Notes: generated by a model not told the origin, from the letters alone. 64,000 nucleotides of DNA from Cryptomeria japonica (GCF_030272615.1 NC_081413.1:565639010-565703009), one strand, 5' to 3'. Numbered from the stretch's first letter, positions 25,080-38,900 are shown. A program made the numbers and translations.

Positions 25080-25795
25080 AAATGAATGCGTGAGACTATC
25101 TAAGCAAATGTGTGATGATATATGAGTGATTGTGTTATGATGACTAAACAAATGCATAAATTTGATAGAGCGAATGCATACATCTGATAGAGTGAATGCA
25201 TGAAACTGACTGGTTGAATGCGTGACAAATAAACAAACAATTACTAAACCCTATTAAAAAGCATAAACTTTACCAGAAACTTGCAAAACATCAATCAACC
25301 TATATCAGCAGAATATCTAGAATCTCAAGGAGGTTCCCTAAATAGTATGATATTTGTGTATGTAATCGAGCACAATCAACCGATAACAATAACAAGCAAC
25401 TTCATAGATTTGATCCTTTTCTTGTAGCTCAACCTTTAACGCTCTATGAAAGTCCTTCTATTTGTCTTCTTTTCATTGTTCTTGCCCTAAAATCTTAAAT
25501 CCTAAATTTCAACTTTGTAGCCATTAGATACCATACATGTAAAACATCATACATAGCTAAAAGCTTCAAATTTACATAGTTGAATGAAGAATTTAGACAT
25601 AACACATAATAGAAACTCAAAAAAACACAATAAACAAAAATCCTAAATTTTAACTACAAATGCGTAATCTTGTATAGGAAAATGCGTCAAGGTATCAGCA
25701 TGAATACGTGGCCCTGACAGGTCGAATGCATAATTCTATCTATTTGATTGCATGATGATGCATGCGTGATTGCGTGATGTTTGATTCCACTTTTG
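25080..25795. repeat. AATGCGTGA/AATGCATGA motif clusters in the Gypsy-B leader
   Basis: Variants of GAATGCGTGA recur at irregular 20-30 bp spacing in two clusters (25083-25225 and 25660-25790), each preceded by short spacers such as CTGATAGAGT. This is a decayed tandem array just downstream of the Gypsy-B primer-binding site. Confidence 0.5.
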
Positions 25796-25881
25796 AAATC
25801 CGTACGAAATCTACAATAAGTTTGAAAATTTGTATAATCCTACCAAATCACACAGAAAACACAGAAGGTTAATTAGATGTT

Positions 25882-25900
25882 GTTCGCATTAGGTTTACCA
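25882..25900 (-). other. Primer-binding site of Gypsy-B
   Basis: On the minus strand TGGTAAACCTAATGCGAAC follows three T residues after the LTR end (TACGATA). It matches the Gypsy-A site at most positions, the differences being mainly transitions. Confidence 0.55.
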
Positions 25901-25903
25901 AAA

Positions 25904-27220
25904 TATCGTAAGTAAAATTCATCATTATTCAATTAGAATCAAAGAGAAATCATGAATCCCTATCTAATCAAAGAATCCTAAATAAACAAATGAAATAATG
26001 CAAAACAAAGTAATAGGAATATAAAATAATCAATTAAGACTCCCTATTCCTAATTCCATGATTGCATATGGCTTCCATTGTTCTTCTCTTCTTCATGGTA
26101 TGATGGCTCTTAGATATTGTGTTGGCAACTTGCAATTAACACAAAGATTCAAAGTTCGTGATTCCATTGAAATGGATAATTGAACCTAAATTTATAGATT
26201 TTTGGGTGAGATTGATTGAGAGGTAGAACATAATGATTAAGAGGTGGAACTTAGGTGAGCTCACATGTTGATTGATAGTTGAATTGCTGATTTGGAGGTA
26301 GAACTCAATTTATTGAATTGTTAATTGAGTTAACCGAGTGAGAAAAAAGTTGATTGAAAGATGAAAATGAATAATTGGACGATAATTGATTGATGACAAA
26401 TAAAGCTTTATTTAGAAAAAGCTAATTGGAAGATAATTAAATAAATGATGCAATTAATCAATTAATTGAAAAGATCAATTAAAATAGATGGAATAGTTGA
26501 CTGAAGATGACTGATTGAAAGCTTTCTGGAAAAAAGCAAAGTGGAAGATAGAAATAGAGATTGAAAGGATAATTAATTAATTCAACATGTGCTTGCACTT
26601 TGATTTTTATTTTCAATTTAATCTTTGCTTGAGATTTAATTTAAATATTGAATTTATTTTAAATTCAATTTGTTATTTGAATATATTTAGAACTTGACTT
26701 TGATTTTTGAAATCATGCACATGTATTTGAATTAGGAGAAATTTAGAAGAATATCAATTTGAATTAGAATTAAAAGAATAAGTTAGATAATGAAAATAAT
26801 TAAAGAAACTTTTTAAATATTTAGAAATTGAATTTAATTAAATAATAAAGATTATTTAAATTAAAGGATTAAAATCACAATTAATTAAATAACTAATATT
26901 TAATTAATATTTAGAAAAGGGTTAAATGATTAAATGATTAATTGAATAAAGATAGAAATTGAAAATGAATTTATTTAAACAATAAAAATTATTTAAATTG
27001 GAGGATTAAAATCACAATTAATTAAATAATAAATATTTAATTAACATTAGAAAATGGTTTAAATGATTAAACGATGATAGAATTGAAATAGAATAATTAG
27101 TAAGATTATGAGGAAATATGAAATTAGAAGAATAATATTAATTAACATAATTAAATAATTATTTAATCAATTAGATGAATAATTATTACATGATCAATGA
27201 GACATTTTTAGGTGTCTACA
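25904..27220 (-). repeat. 5' LTR of Gypsy-B (~1317 bp)
   Basis: It starts TGTAGACACC on the minus strand at 27220 and is very AT-rich, with many ATTTAATTAA runs. The same ten-base start and AT-rich opening is found in the solo LTR at 29083-29869. The inner end (TACGATA) is set by the primer-binding site and is less certain. No second copy is in the window. Confidence 0.6.
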
Positions 27221-28884
27221 ATCAGCAAGGGTTAACTTTGATAGCAAAGGATATGTGAAACAACATCTGTATGGGGCCAAGAATATATGCATCATCCATA
27301 TATTGAAGATTTTTGGGAGGATTATTTGGAAGATAGTGAGGTGCATAAAAGAAGTTTCATGAGGCTAACTTTGAAGCAAATACAAGCCTTTGACATATCT
27401 TTCAATGTCCTTGATAATGCAAAAGAAGATGAGGTCATTATTGACCTGGAATATCACACCCATGTTGCCAAGCCCACATTCAAGGTTGATTGGTCAGAAA
27501 ATGAAATTTCAGATTTGATGGTTTGTACTACTATTCTTGGAAGAAATTTAGATTGGTTAAATGGAAAGTGGTGACAAAATGTCAATCCTACCCAAGAACA
27601 AAAATCTTCATCAATGAGAGAACAAGGGGTCACTTTTGCCACTACTATGAATGTGTCTATGGATAAGTCAACAACAAAATTGTCTAGCCAAAGCTCACAA
27701 TCAGGAGGCGATGGCAATAAACTTGAAGAGATTGGAGTTAAGCTCAAATAAATCCGTGAGAAAGATGATGAATCTATGCAAACTAAGGGGGAAAAAGTAC
27801 TTGTTGATTTTGAGGCTATCTAAAACAAATAATTGACAATAATTATTTTCTTCCACTCTTAGAAATTCCCACTTCTCCTATTCAAAATGCCTCTATGAAT
27901 GCTCAATCAACAAAAGTTGTGAGGAGTGTAGATGTTGCCAATGAAGGTAGAAAACTTGAGACCCCTTCTCCAACTTGGTTGAAGAAAGAAGTAGAAAAGA
28001 AAAGGAAAAGTGTTTCACCTATGATAGATGAGGTTGATATCATTACTCTATTACTGCAAGGCTCTCGTAAGCCAAAGAAGGCTAAAAGAATGTTTCAAAT
28101 TATCTTTGATTCTATTTTCGGACATCAGCTATTAGAAATCATTGATCCCATGAGGGATATAAATGAAAATGAAATAATAGAAATAGATTACCAAATCAGT
28201 CATGCTGACATGTGACCATCTACACTAGAGGGAGATGTGTATCACATTGATTTTTCAGTTAATGCATTGATTAAAAGAGCCAAGGAACAAAAAAAGGAGA
28301 ATTTGGAGTTGCAATCCCAGGTTCCATCTTTGAGAGGTTTTATCTCATCAATTATAAGCCCCATCATTGGAGAAGCCTCAAGCTCAACTATTCAAGGAAT
28401 TGATCCTGACACTATCCAGAAAGTTAAAAGGAACCTCAAATATGCCAAAGCTGCCAATGAATGGATAAAATAACTATATTAGGGTGATCTTCTCTATCTA
28501 ACCAAATTCAGATGGTTGTACATTAACCAATAAGAGAAGATGATTGGTGATTGAGCTTCAGTAGGTCAGAAAAGAAAATGGTAGCACATATGTGCTTTCT
28601 AAAGAGATCATGGAACTTCTCTCATTAAGTCATGTCGTCCTGGTTGCAAAAAAGCTGGTAGAAAACCCTAAGGAGATTGATCCCAACTGGCTCAAAGCCT
28701 TAGAATGGAAAGTAACAATATATGATAATTACATAAATGACATCAATAAGATATTGGAATGATACTTTGAAATCCTGGTGAAAATAAAGGAAAATTTTAA
28801 TGCCCTAGAAGTAGACCTCATGGATGGGTTCAAGGAGAATGTGTGAGATCTCAAAGAAATGACAGAGAAATACAATGAAGTATA
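27221..28884 (+). pseudogene. ORF2 of the giant-LTR element, part 2 (uncharacterised protein)
   Basis: The coding remnant resumes directly after the Gypsy-B LTR. Readable pieces include VNFDSKGYVKQHLYGAKN (~27230), then after a frame change IEDFWEDYLEDSEVHKRSFM (~27298) and LTLKQIQAFDISFNVLD, with a clean stretch at 27287-27574. Further Lys/Glu-rich pieces follow at 27895-28215 (SPTWLKKEVEKKRKSV) and 28237-28473 (LIKRAKEQKKENLELQ), likely coiled coil. It ends at the Copia-B insertion, where the frame from the ATG at 28859 continues in phase at 49415. The composition suggests a structural or nucleic-acid-binding protein; this is speculation. No known domain is recognised. Confidence 0.5.
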
Positions 28885-30801
28885 TGTTGGCAATGTGAAG
28901 GAATTGATTATGTGTTGCATTGGTGTTTTTTCATTGATGTCAACACTAGCTTATGGTACATTCAGATTGGTGGATATGGTTTGGTTATGTCATTCATGTG
29001 GTTATGATGAGTGTCACATTCAGTTGGTTCAGGATTTGGTGATCCAGAAGATATCACATGTTCTAGTAAGCCTTTTGGTTACTGTAGACACCCAAAATTG
29101 TCATGTTTAATTAAATAAATATTTTATTTATTTAATTATCTAAGCCTAATTCTTCTATTAATTAAATAAATTTTTATTTATTTAATTAATTCATTTATCC
29201 TCTTCTAGCCTTATTTCTCATTTAAATAAATACATTTATTTATTTAAATTATCCCTTTCCTAAATTAAATAAATATTTTATTTATTTAATTGTTCTATTT
29301 CTTCTATTAATTAAATAAATCTTTATTTATTTAATTAGTTCATTATCTTTTTCTACACATGACACATGTCATTCATCTCTTATTTCCTACACTACCTACC
29401 TCTTTCATTATTTTGGTATTTCTTATACCTACCCTCTAATCCTAGCCGACCTCTCTTTTTACACCTCTCAATCTTAACCCTCCATTTCATATTGTGTCTT
29501 CTATTTAAGGAGATGCTTTCTTCATTGATAAACCCTAATGACATATCCTAATGACTGATTTTGGAGGACTTGGCTACACTACAATTCTACTTGCAACCAC
29601 ATTCCGTTCTTTGTTGAGCTCTTGTGCATACAAAAATCTAAGAGCAAGCATATCAAACAAGATCAATGGAGATAGGAAGAATGGAGATCAAAACCCTATT
29701 GGACATGTGATGGTATAATCTTTGTGATTTTGAGTTATTTGCATTGTCTTAGGTTATCTTCATATGTTATGGTGGATCTTTGTTCATTGTTAGGCTAGGG
29801 TTTCGTGGTTGAATCCATTTTGGTCTTTCAAATATTGTTGTTTATTGCTATCCATTTTCACCATATACAGTTACTGGTAAGGGTTTCTATCGACAGAGCT
29901 TTGTTGAAGATCTTTTGATGGATTTGATAAGTGGTATTGGTGCAGCTTTTAGAAGGTTTTTAGGATGCTGCTGGTTATCATGTTCGTGTTCCAGTTGATT
30001 GGTGGTGTTGGATTTGACTTATGGTGACCTATTTTAGGTCTTGTGCTATCTAGGTTATGGAGCGGTTTGTGTAACATTTCGGTGGATGATCCCGATGCAT
30101 TACTAGTTGGATTTATTGATTGGATTATGTTGTTTTGGCCTCAAGCTGACTTGGATGATCATTTGTTTGCGGACTTATGTAATTAATTCATTGTATTATC
30201 TTTTAGGTAGACGACCTAATTGTTTAGGTCTAGGGTTTGTATAAATATGATATAAGATCTCTTTGTAGATTATGATGGGATATGGTTATGGGATTATGTG
30301 TGTGCGAATAATGTTGCAATCATATGCAGAGATTTTGGTCGATCGTAGGTGATCGAATTGGGTTTGTGTAAGAGGTTTAAGGCCTCTAATATTGAGCTTA
30401 ACTGGAACTGTACTCAGGCATAGAAGATGATATTCTTTTAGTTCAATTTTCTTTTCGGATTGTAGTCTGAAGATTTTTTGTAGTCAGTGAGGCTCCTTTG
30501 TGTTGAGCAGTGCACTCTAGGAAGTGTGTCTTGTTTCATGTGCACACCCCTTTTGTAATCACATACTTACTACAGAAGTATCATCTAACTGTGGGTAGGG
30601 TTTCGCACTGTGGTTTTTCCCTTTACCAAGTTTTCCATGTACAAATATCGGTGTTATCTATTGTGGATGCATCGTATATGTTATGTGATTTATGTTTGTG
30701 CCTAATTGTTATCTCTGTTATTTTGAAAAAAGGTTCTAAGTGCTTAAACTCTAACAATCTCTTGACAACTGATTCACCCCCCCACTCTCAGTTGTCCTCC
30801 A
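28885..30801 (+). repeat. 5' LTR of Copia-B, split by a solo LTR
   Basis: It matches 48217-49388 apart from the 29083-29874 insertion. It ends in the CAGTTGTCCTCC stretch after the run CCCCCCC, followed by a primer-binding-site-like GTTATCAGAGCA. Its own length is about 1.1 kb. Confidence 0.82.
29083..29869 (+). repeat. Solo LTR (787 bp, TGTAGACACC family) with target duplication GTTAC
   Basis: It starts TGTAGACACC and ends ATATACA, flanked by GTTAC at 29078-29082 and 29870-29874. The 3' LTR of Copia-B lacks it, giving a clean empty site for comparison. The first ~250 bp are ATTTAATTAA-type inverted runs able to form AT-rich hairpins. It shares its start with the Gypsy-B LTR, so it probably belongs to a related family. 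Confidence 0.88.
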
Positions 30802-30813
30802 GTTATCAGAGCA
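30802..30813 (+). other. Primer-binding site of Copia-B
   Basis: GTTATCAGAGCA follows the LTR and resembles the initiator-tRNA-Met type TGGTATCAGAGC with small changes. The same sequence also follows the 3' LTR, which is abnormal (see findings). Confidence 0.6.
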
Positions 30814-30853
30814 TGGTTCTCTCTGCTGAGCTTAACCACTTGAGGAAGATCCT

Positions 30854-32103
30854 ATGGAGTCTAATAATTCAACTTCAGTTGTTTACTGAAAGGACAACCC
30901 TAGGCTTGATGGAACAAATTACATAGTATGGAAGCTTCGAATGAAGACTCATCTAAGACGTCTTGGCAAAGAGATTTGGGAGATCATTGAGAAAGGCTAT
31001 ACTCCTTATGATTCATCATTTGATAATCCTACTCTGATTGATTTGGATAAGAACATTGAAAATGACTGCAGAGCTAGAGAAACCCTTTTGAGTGCCCTTT
31101 TAGATTAGCAAATAATGGGATTAACGGACAAATCTCCTGCAAAAGCTATATGGGATAAGCTGGAGAATCTGAATGAAAGTGACCCTACTATTAAAGTTGC
31201 AAAAATTGATGGTTACCGGGTGAGATATGAGAACCTGAGAATGGAGGAAGATGAAAGAATTATTTCTTTTATGGAAAGAGTTAATGAAATTTTCATGGGA
31301 ATTCAATGTTGTGGTGGATCTTTGAGCGAAGATGAGATTGTTTCGTTTCTAAAGTATTAAGAGTTTTACCTATGACGTACAAGATGAAGGCTACTACAAC
31401 CAATAAGCTGAGAACAATGTCTAACTCTTATGTCATTAGGGATATTTTGGTTGGAAAGTTATCTGCTTTTGAGCTTGAAGAATTTGGTCCTTCGAGAGCT
31501 ATTAAGTCTGAATCTGCTTTCAACACATCTACATCATCAACTGACAAGAAGGATTGGAAATCATTATATGCAAAGGAACTTGAGGATATGAAGAAAGAAG
31601 ATGAAGAGATTGAGAAAATTGAAGCCCTAATTGCTAGAAGGATACCTAAAGGTCCGGTGGGAAGTAAGTATGAAGGAAAATTACCTTTTAAATGTTTTTC
31701 ATGCAATAAGATAGGTCATTTCGCATCTAGATGTCCTAAGAGGAATTCAAGATTTGAAGAAAAAGCTAGAAGATCTTTTAAGCCTAACCCTGAATATTAG
31801 AACAAGCGTAAGTATAGGAGGAACAAAGAGAAATCATGATACTATGCTAATGAGGATGGTGTGATTGATGATTCTGATGAAGAACCAACAAATGATTCAA
31901 CTAGTGGATCTGGCAATGGAAAGGAATGGGTATTGATAGCTATCAAGGAAGATGTTTCGGAAGAGAAGGCCCTTCCTGCTAAAGTTGAAGACAAGGATGA
32001 ATGGGTAATAGACAGTGGATGTTCACATCACATGACTAGAGATAAAAGGAAGCTTCTATCTTTGCAAGAATTTGATGGAGGTCTGGTCAGATTTGGAGAT
32101 GAC
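30854..32103 (+). pseudogene. Copia-B gag and protease, N-terminal part of the polyprotein
   Basis: It starts at the ATG at 30854 (MESNNSTSVVY, then a TGA) with PRLDGTNYIVWKLRM typical of Copia gag. A stop precedes 31115, and a frameshift near 31345 splits the gag. The zinc knuckle CFSCNKIGHFASRC is near 31695-31735. After two more stops (31798-31800 TAG and a TGA near 31837) the protease motif WVIDSGCSHHM lies near 32005-32035. The reading is cut after FGDD at 32103 by Gypsy-C and resumes at 44939. Gag builds the particle and protease cleaves the polyprotein; this copy is dead. Confidence 0.85.
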
Positions 32104-33293
32104 TGTAATGGTGGGAAAATGGTGAATGATAGATCAATAAGGAAACTACCCTTTCCCTCAAAGAGAGATGATAGTTTCGCTATTGATTACCATTCAAGCA
32201 CTTTTCACCATGCTACATTAGAAAGTGGAGAGTATAATTCACTAGATTCAATCTCTCCACATGAAGATGGTAGATTGAATTATGAATGAATTGGGAATGT
32301 TAACTTGATCCCCTCTTTCTTGTTTGAAATGGAAAGGAAATTGATTGAATTATGTAGTACAAAAGTGACAAAGAACTGATTCTAACTTGAGATCAGAATA
32401 TGGGATGAAGTTGTGCACCTAGATCTGTAGTAATATGTCAAGACAAAGTCACCCTATGAATTTGAGGAAAAGTTGTCTAGATCATGGCGGGAATGCACAT
32501 AGTCCTTCGAAAAATCTATGAAATGAAAAAGGTTTTTCGACCTCTACAAATGGAGCCCGAATCCAAAATTATAGTTGTGCACCTACAACCTACATATAGA
32601 AAAGAGAGGGAAATGGGTTGGGATTGGGGGTTTTCCTTTAGGTCGAACCCTAGTTTTGGAGTTAACCAAGTAATGAAAGACTGAATTATAAATCACCTCA
32701 AGGGAGGTTGTAGTAGCAATGTTGATATAAGTGCCTATGTGGAATTGAATGTTGAAATCAATCTCCTCTTCATAGGTTTAATCCTTGACTTGAATGCAAC
32801 ACCTAGCCTTGAAGGGAGACTAGAGAATGCTCAATGATGGAAAGAAATGCTTGAATGCTCTTGAATGCTTGATTGCTTGTGCACACTCCAATCTTATCCA
32901 ACCTCCATGTTTTCAACTTATGCAAATGAGATGATGAATGCCCCTTAAATACATGTTAGTGGATTTGATTTTCGTCATGGGCCACCATCGGGGGAGTTTC
33001 CCGCCCGAGACACAACCAACAATGCAACCCTAGGAAGGGTCTCGCCCCAAAATACGACATGGACAAAGGTGCCACACCCTTGTCCTAGGAGTACAAGGGT
33101 GTGATGCCCCTATCCTTCCCCTTTCTCCAGGGAAGAGTATAGATGGGGTGATGCAGATGCCAACCAAGGAAGAAGTTATTTCTATAGATTGAGAAATCTG
33201 CAATCTCTGATCAGGCTAGAGGATTCGAACTCTCATGCATGATGACCCTAATGCAGTCAAAAATTGCTAGGGTCACAATTTTATGACACTACA
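32104..33293 (-). repeat. 3' LTR of Gypsy-C (1190 bp)
   Basis: On the minus strand it starts TGTAGTGTCATAAAATTG at 33293 and ends CCATTACA at 32104. It aligns with 43777-44938. It contains a GC-rich tandem block near 33055-33130 comparable in place and wording to that of the Gypsy-A LTR, and a TATA-like TATTTAAG on the minus strand near 32945-32955. The frame at 31861-32289 runs into it by chance. Confidence 0.85.
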
Positions 33294-33308
33294 TTTAGCC
33301 CCAACTTT
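33294..33308 (-). other. Polypurine tract of Gypsy-C
   Basis: On the minus strand AAAGTTGGGGCTAAA precedes the LTR start, one base different from Gypsy-A. Confidence 0.7.
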
Positions 33309-34190
33309 AGTAGGAGTATAAGCATATGCCAATATTGTCGGTAAAGTACAAGGAACCAATATTGAAGGACTTTTACCACATCAAGGAGGCAAGATGCGCA
33401 AGGCCCTCGATGGACTTAGGATCTTACAATTTCAATTGACAAACTAGAAGGGAAGATCAAGAAGGGGAGAACCATGACTGCAAGTAGAAAAGTTCCCTTC
33501 ACTATGAGTCATGAAAGCAAGGAAACAAAAGATTACAAAGGAAAACAAGGTTCACTAAGTAATTCTAAGTATCTTAAGAAGGAAAATATGAGCGGAGTGT
33601 ATGGCCCCATGTTAAAGCAATCGTGCGCTCCTTATCAAGGGCAATTTCTTTAAGGTAGGATACACCCAAGAGAGAGAGAAGAAAGGGAGCACATTATCAC
33701 AAGGATTTAGTCCCCAATCAAGGAATAAATCCAAGGATAATGAACACAAAACATGAGGTAGTGTTGCTTTCCTCGGGGTCAGTATGTTGTATGATAGCTC
33801 ATATATATTATGTATGTATGTGCATATAATAATCTTCATTCCCCAAAGAAGGACACTACCTTAGAAGAAAGGGAAGAGATGATGTCTTTTGAGTCAACAT
33901 GAAAGAGACCAAGAAAAGATCTCAATACTTTGCATCTTCCCCAAGTAGACATTTAAGGGAACAATAGAAGAACAGGGATACACATAGAAGAATGACTAGA
34001 AAAGAGAAAGAAAGGAGAGAGAGAAAGATCTGGGGTACTAATATTGCTAATCTAGCACGACATTTGCCTCTCGATCTTGTTGATCACTATTTCAGGAAGG
34101 CAAGCAACATGCCAAAGGAGCAACATCGATCATAACAGATGGAGCTATCGCAAGATCCAAACAAGGACTATTCTCATGTTATAAGTCACT
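33309..34190 (-). other. Non-coding 3' interior of Gypsy-C
   Basis: Between the end of the coding remnant and the purine tract. No conserved frame is seen; the region is rich in AGAGA and AAGGA runs on the plus strand. Confidence 0.5.
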
Positions 34191-34782
34191 TTGTTTGATT
34201 CTAGGAGCTAGGATTAAGGTTTGTGAAAAATCATTTGATAAATGCTTGTCCACATCAACATACTCATACTCACTGTCAGAAGCATTAGGAGTTGTATTGC
34301 CACTATGAATAACATTTTCACTCATTTATTCATCAAAGTTTAGAGCAAGAGGATCAAGACCACGGATAGAAGTGAAACCATCACATGTTTTATGCAACTT
34401 ATGATTTGGAGATGTTGGTTGAACATCTTGGTTAGGAGAAAAGGGAATCAAGTCAACTGTCAGAGTCTGAGGAGATTGAATATTTTGAGGGATAGCTTCA
34501 CGAGCTTGAACACGATGTATTTGTCAGTGTTCTCTCACACAATGGTTCTGTTGAGTCTTAGTGGAAGGCTGAGAAGGAGGAAGAACACTTGAAAAAGTAG
34601 GAGTGTTTCTCTCCTTGATAGTGGAAGGTTTAGGTTGAGGTCTTTTTGGTTGAAAAAGAGGAGAAGCAGGCCTTTTTTCTCGATAAGAGGAAGGAGGTGG
34701 AAATGTGCCATAGAAAGTTAGAATATTAGGTGTAGGAAGGAGACCAAGTCAATCATGAGGAGGAGGTATAGGTATAACCTTA

Positions 34783-35880
34783 GGGTACCTGCAAGAAGTT
34801 GTGTCCATTTTTTGGCCAAAAAGTGGAAGTTTTTTCCAATTTTTTTCAATTTCATTCTGTTTGACCTAAAGATTTGTGGAACTTAAATAATGAATCTTGA
34901 AAAAATTTAGTAATAGAAAATGTAGTGCTTAAAGTCTACTTTCCAAATATGTAATTTATTTTAATACCCAGATCTTAAAAATGAAGTTTGAATAGGCATT
35001 ATTGAAACCTATAGTTTAAAAGTCACTTTTCAGGACCATAACATGCCCGTGTACGACAAGCATAATTTGAACTAAATGCAATTATTTTTATAAATATTTT
35101 TGGGAAAAGATCTGTAACTCACTCGCCTTTGATGAGAATATTTTTTTGTAATTTTTTTTTGCTTTTTTTTTTTTGTTAATTTTTTATTGGGCATAATCAT
35201 TGTTTTGAAAAATTCTTGTGTACGGCAAGCATAATTTGACCTAAACTTAACATTTTTTTTAAAACTATATAGAATTGTCTCTAGTTTGATGCCATATAAT
35301 TTTTTTTTGAAAAAACTTAGAGACAAAAAAGTTATTAAAAACTAAAAAACCATGTTATTTCGAGTTTATGGACCTCTTTAATTAGTAATTATTTTAAAAA
35401 TAAAAATATTGATCTTTTTTCTAAAAAAATTACATATTTTAAATCTAGACAATCTCTACTATAATGGGTTTTCATTGTTTAAAAAAATTCTGAAAATTTG
35501 GTGTTCAGATATATTTTTGAAGTCATTATTTTATATGAAGATTGATTTGGCCTTCAAGTTGTAGGTCAAACTAGGTCCAAGCCAAAGGGTCGGGTCTCCA
35601 AGCGATTTCCCAAGCCAAAATTGAAGCTACAATCGAACCAAAGTTTGAAATTTTAAGAAACGGGATCTCGTTTCATTTTTAAAATAATTAAAAACACATT
35701 TAGCAAATGGGATCTCGTTTCTTTTTTTTTAACTTTTTAATTTTTTAAATTTTTTTCTAATAAATTATATATACATTTTTAAAATTTTTTTTAAAAACAA
35801 ACTATATATACATGAAATATAACATTTAAGTTTAAGTCACATTTCCCTTTGTCTTTTTCCTTTCTTATACTTTAAGTTAT
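34783..35880 (+). repeat. Left inverted-repeat arm
   Basis: The outermost ~40 bp and 35570-35870 match the right arm in reverse. The unmatched 34840-35565 contains a repeated segment GCAAGCATAATTTGA at about 35058 and 35227. Poly-T and poly-A runs make the ORF 35072-35326 meaningless. Confidence 0.6.
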
Positions 35881-35959
35881 ATTTCATGTATATATTGGCA
35901 TGATGTTTGAGAGTGGTTTCAGATCTCTAGGAGTTATAATACAAATTCTAGATTTTAGA

Positions 35960-38900
35960 AGATCTTATAAATTGTGACGTAATAGGACCTATAATGTCAT
36001 AATACAACCTATTATGTCATAATAAGTCCCATTGTGACATAATAGGTCCTAATGTGTCATAATAGGTCCTATTATGACATAATACGACCTATTAAGTCAT
36101 AATAGGTCCTATTATGACATAATACGACCTATTATGGTCGTATTATGTCATAATAGGACCTATTATGTCATAAGGCCCCTCAAAAGGACCTATTATGGCG
36201 TTATACCTCTTACTAGGACTTATTATGACTTAAGAATCCTTAGTAGGACCTATTATGACATAATAGGATCAATTATCACATAATAGGACCTAATATGTCA
36301 TAATAGGTCCTATAATGTCATAAGACCCCTTAAGAGGACCTGTCATGTCATAATAGGTCCTATTATGTCATAAGACCCCTTAAGAGAACATATTATCACA
36401 TTATACCCCTTAGTAGGACCTATTGAAGGGTATTATGTCATATTAGGACTGATTATGACATAATAGAACCTATGATGATATAATAGGTCATATTAAGTCA
36501 TCATAGGTCATATTATGTCATAAAAGCCCTTAAGAAGACCTATTATGACTTTATACCCCTTATTAGGACTTGTTAAGGGGTACTATGTCATAACATGACC
36601 TATTGTGACATAATAGGACCTATAATGTCATAATACAACCTACTATGTCATAATAGGTCTCATTGTGACATAATAGGTCCTTTTGTGTCATAATAGGTCC
36701 TATTATGTCATAAGACCCCTTAAGAGGACCTATTATGACATTATACCTCTTACTAGGACCTATTATGACATAAGACCCTTTAGTAGGACCTATTATGACA
36801 TAATAGGATTGATTGTCACATAATAGGACCTATTATGACATAATAGGATCAATTGTCACATAATAGGATCTATTATGTCATAATAGGTCCTATAATGTCA
36901 TAAGACCCCTTAAGAGGATTTGCCTTGTCATAATTGGTCCTATTATGTCATAAGACCCCTTAAGAGGACCTATTATAACATTATGCCCCTTAGTAGGACC
37001 TGTTAAAGGGTATTATGTCATAAAATGACTAATTATGACACAATAGGATCTATGATGATGTAATTAATAGGTCCTATTATGTCATAAAACCCCTTAAGAG
37101 GACCTATTATGACTTTATACCCCTTTCTAGGACATGTTAAGGGGTATTATGTCATAATAGAACCTATTGTGACATAATAGGACCTATAATGTTATAATAG
37201 GACCTATAATGTTATAATATGACCTATTATGTCATAATAGGTCCCATTGTGACATAATAGGTCCTATTATGACATAATACAACCTATTATGTCATAAGAC
37301 CCCTTAAGAGGACCTATTATGACATAAGACCCCTTAGTAGGACCTATTATGACATATGTAGAGAAAGATAAGTTGGTTGGAAGAGAGAGATGGTATGTTT
37401 AGAGAGAGTTGAGGGGTATTATGTCATAACAGAACCTATTGTGACATAATAGGACCTATAATGTCATAATATGACCTATTATATTACAATAGGTCACATT
37501 GTGGTATAATGCCATAATAGGTCCTCTTAAGGGGTCTTATGGCATAATAGGACCTATTATGACATAATAGGTCCTATTATGCCATAAGACCCCTTAAGAT
37601 GACCTATTATGGCATTATACCTCTTACTAGGACGTATTATGACATAAGACCCCTTAGTAGGACCTATTATGACATAATAGGATTGATTATCACATAATAG
37701 GACCTATTATGTCACAATAGGTCCTATTATGTCATAAAACCCCTTAAGAGGACCTATTATGACATTATACCTCTTACTAGGACCTATTATGCCATAAACC
37801 CCTTAGTAGGACCTATTATGACATAATAGGATTGATTATCACATGATAGGACCTAATAGGTCCTATAATGTCATAAGACCCCTTAAAAGGACCTGTCATG
37901 TCATAATAGGTCCTATTATGTCACAAGACCTCTTAAGAGAACCTATTATGCCATTATACCTCTTAGTAGGACCCGTTAAAAGGTATTAGGTCATAATAGG
38001 ACTAATAATGACATAATAGGATCTATGATGATGTAATAGGTCCTATTATGTCATCATAGGTCCTATTATAACATCATAGGTCATATTATGTCATAAAACC
38101 CCTTAAGAGGACCTATTATGACATTATACCCCTGACTAGGACTTGTTAAGGGGTATTATGTCATAATAGGACCGAGGACCTATTATGACGTTATACCCCT
38201 TACTAGGACTTGTTAAGGGGTTTTATGTCATAATAGGACCTATAATGTGATAATATGACCTATTATGTCATAATACAACCTATTATGCCATAATACGACC
38301 TATTATGTCATAAGACCCCTTAAGAGGACCTATTATGACATTATACCTCTTACTAGGACCTATTATGACATAAGACCCCTTAGTAGGACCTATTATGAGA
38401 TATGTAGAGAAAGATAAGTTGGTTGGGAGAGAGAGATGACACTTTTAGAGAGAGTTAAGGGGTATTATGTCATAACAGGACCTATTGTGACATAATAGGA
38501 CCTATAATGTCATAATATGACCTATTATGTCATATTGTGACATAATAGGTCCCATTGTGACATAATAGGACCTATTGTGACATAATAGGTCCTATTGTGA
38601 CATAATACAACCTATTATGTCACAATAGGACCTATTATGTCACAATAGGACCTATCATGTCACAATAGGTCCTATCATGTCACAATAGGTCCTATTATGT
38701 CATAGGTCCTATTATATCATAAGACCTCTTAAGAGGACCTATTATGACATAAGACCCCTTAGTAGGATCTATTATGACATAATAGGATCGACTATCACAT
38801 AATAGGACCATAATAGGTCCTATAATGTCATAAGACCCCTTAAGAGGACCTATTATGTCATAAGACCCATTAAGAGAACCTATTATGACATTATACCCCT

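Larger units (their letters stand above)
17761..27220 (-). mobile_element. Gypsy-B: 5' half of a minus-strand Gypsy element, truncated after gag
   Basis: Reading leftwards there is an LTR starting TGTAGACACC at 27220, a primer-binding site at ~25900, a long leader carrying repeats and a large solo LTR, then gag ending at 17774. The element stops at about 17761 without protease, pol or 3' LTR, so it has lost its 3' half. The coding remnant of the giant-LTR element lies on both sides (17760 and 27221), which shows where it inserted. Confidence 0.75.

Noticed and set aside
27287-28473. Expressed host gene
   Set aside because: Several ORFs in a row look coding, but frames are shifted and the unit is split by LTR elements and enclosed by long direct repeats; better explained as an old element ORF.
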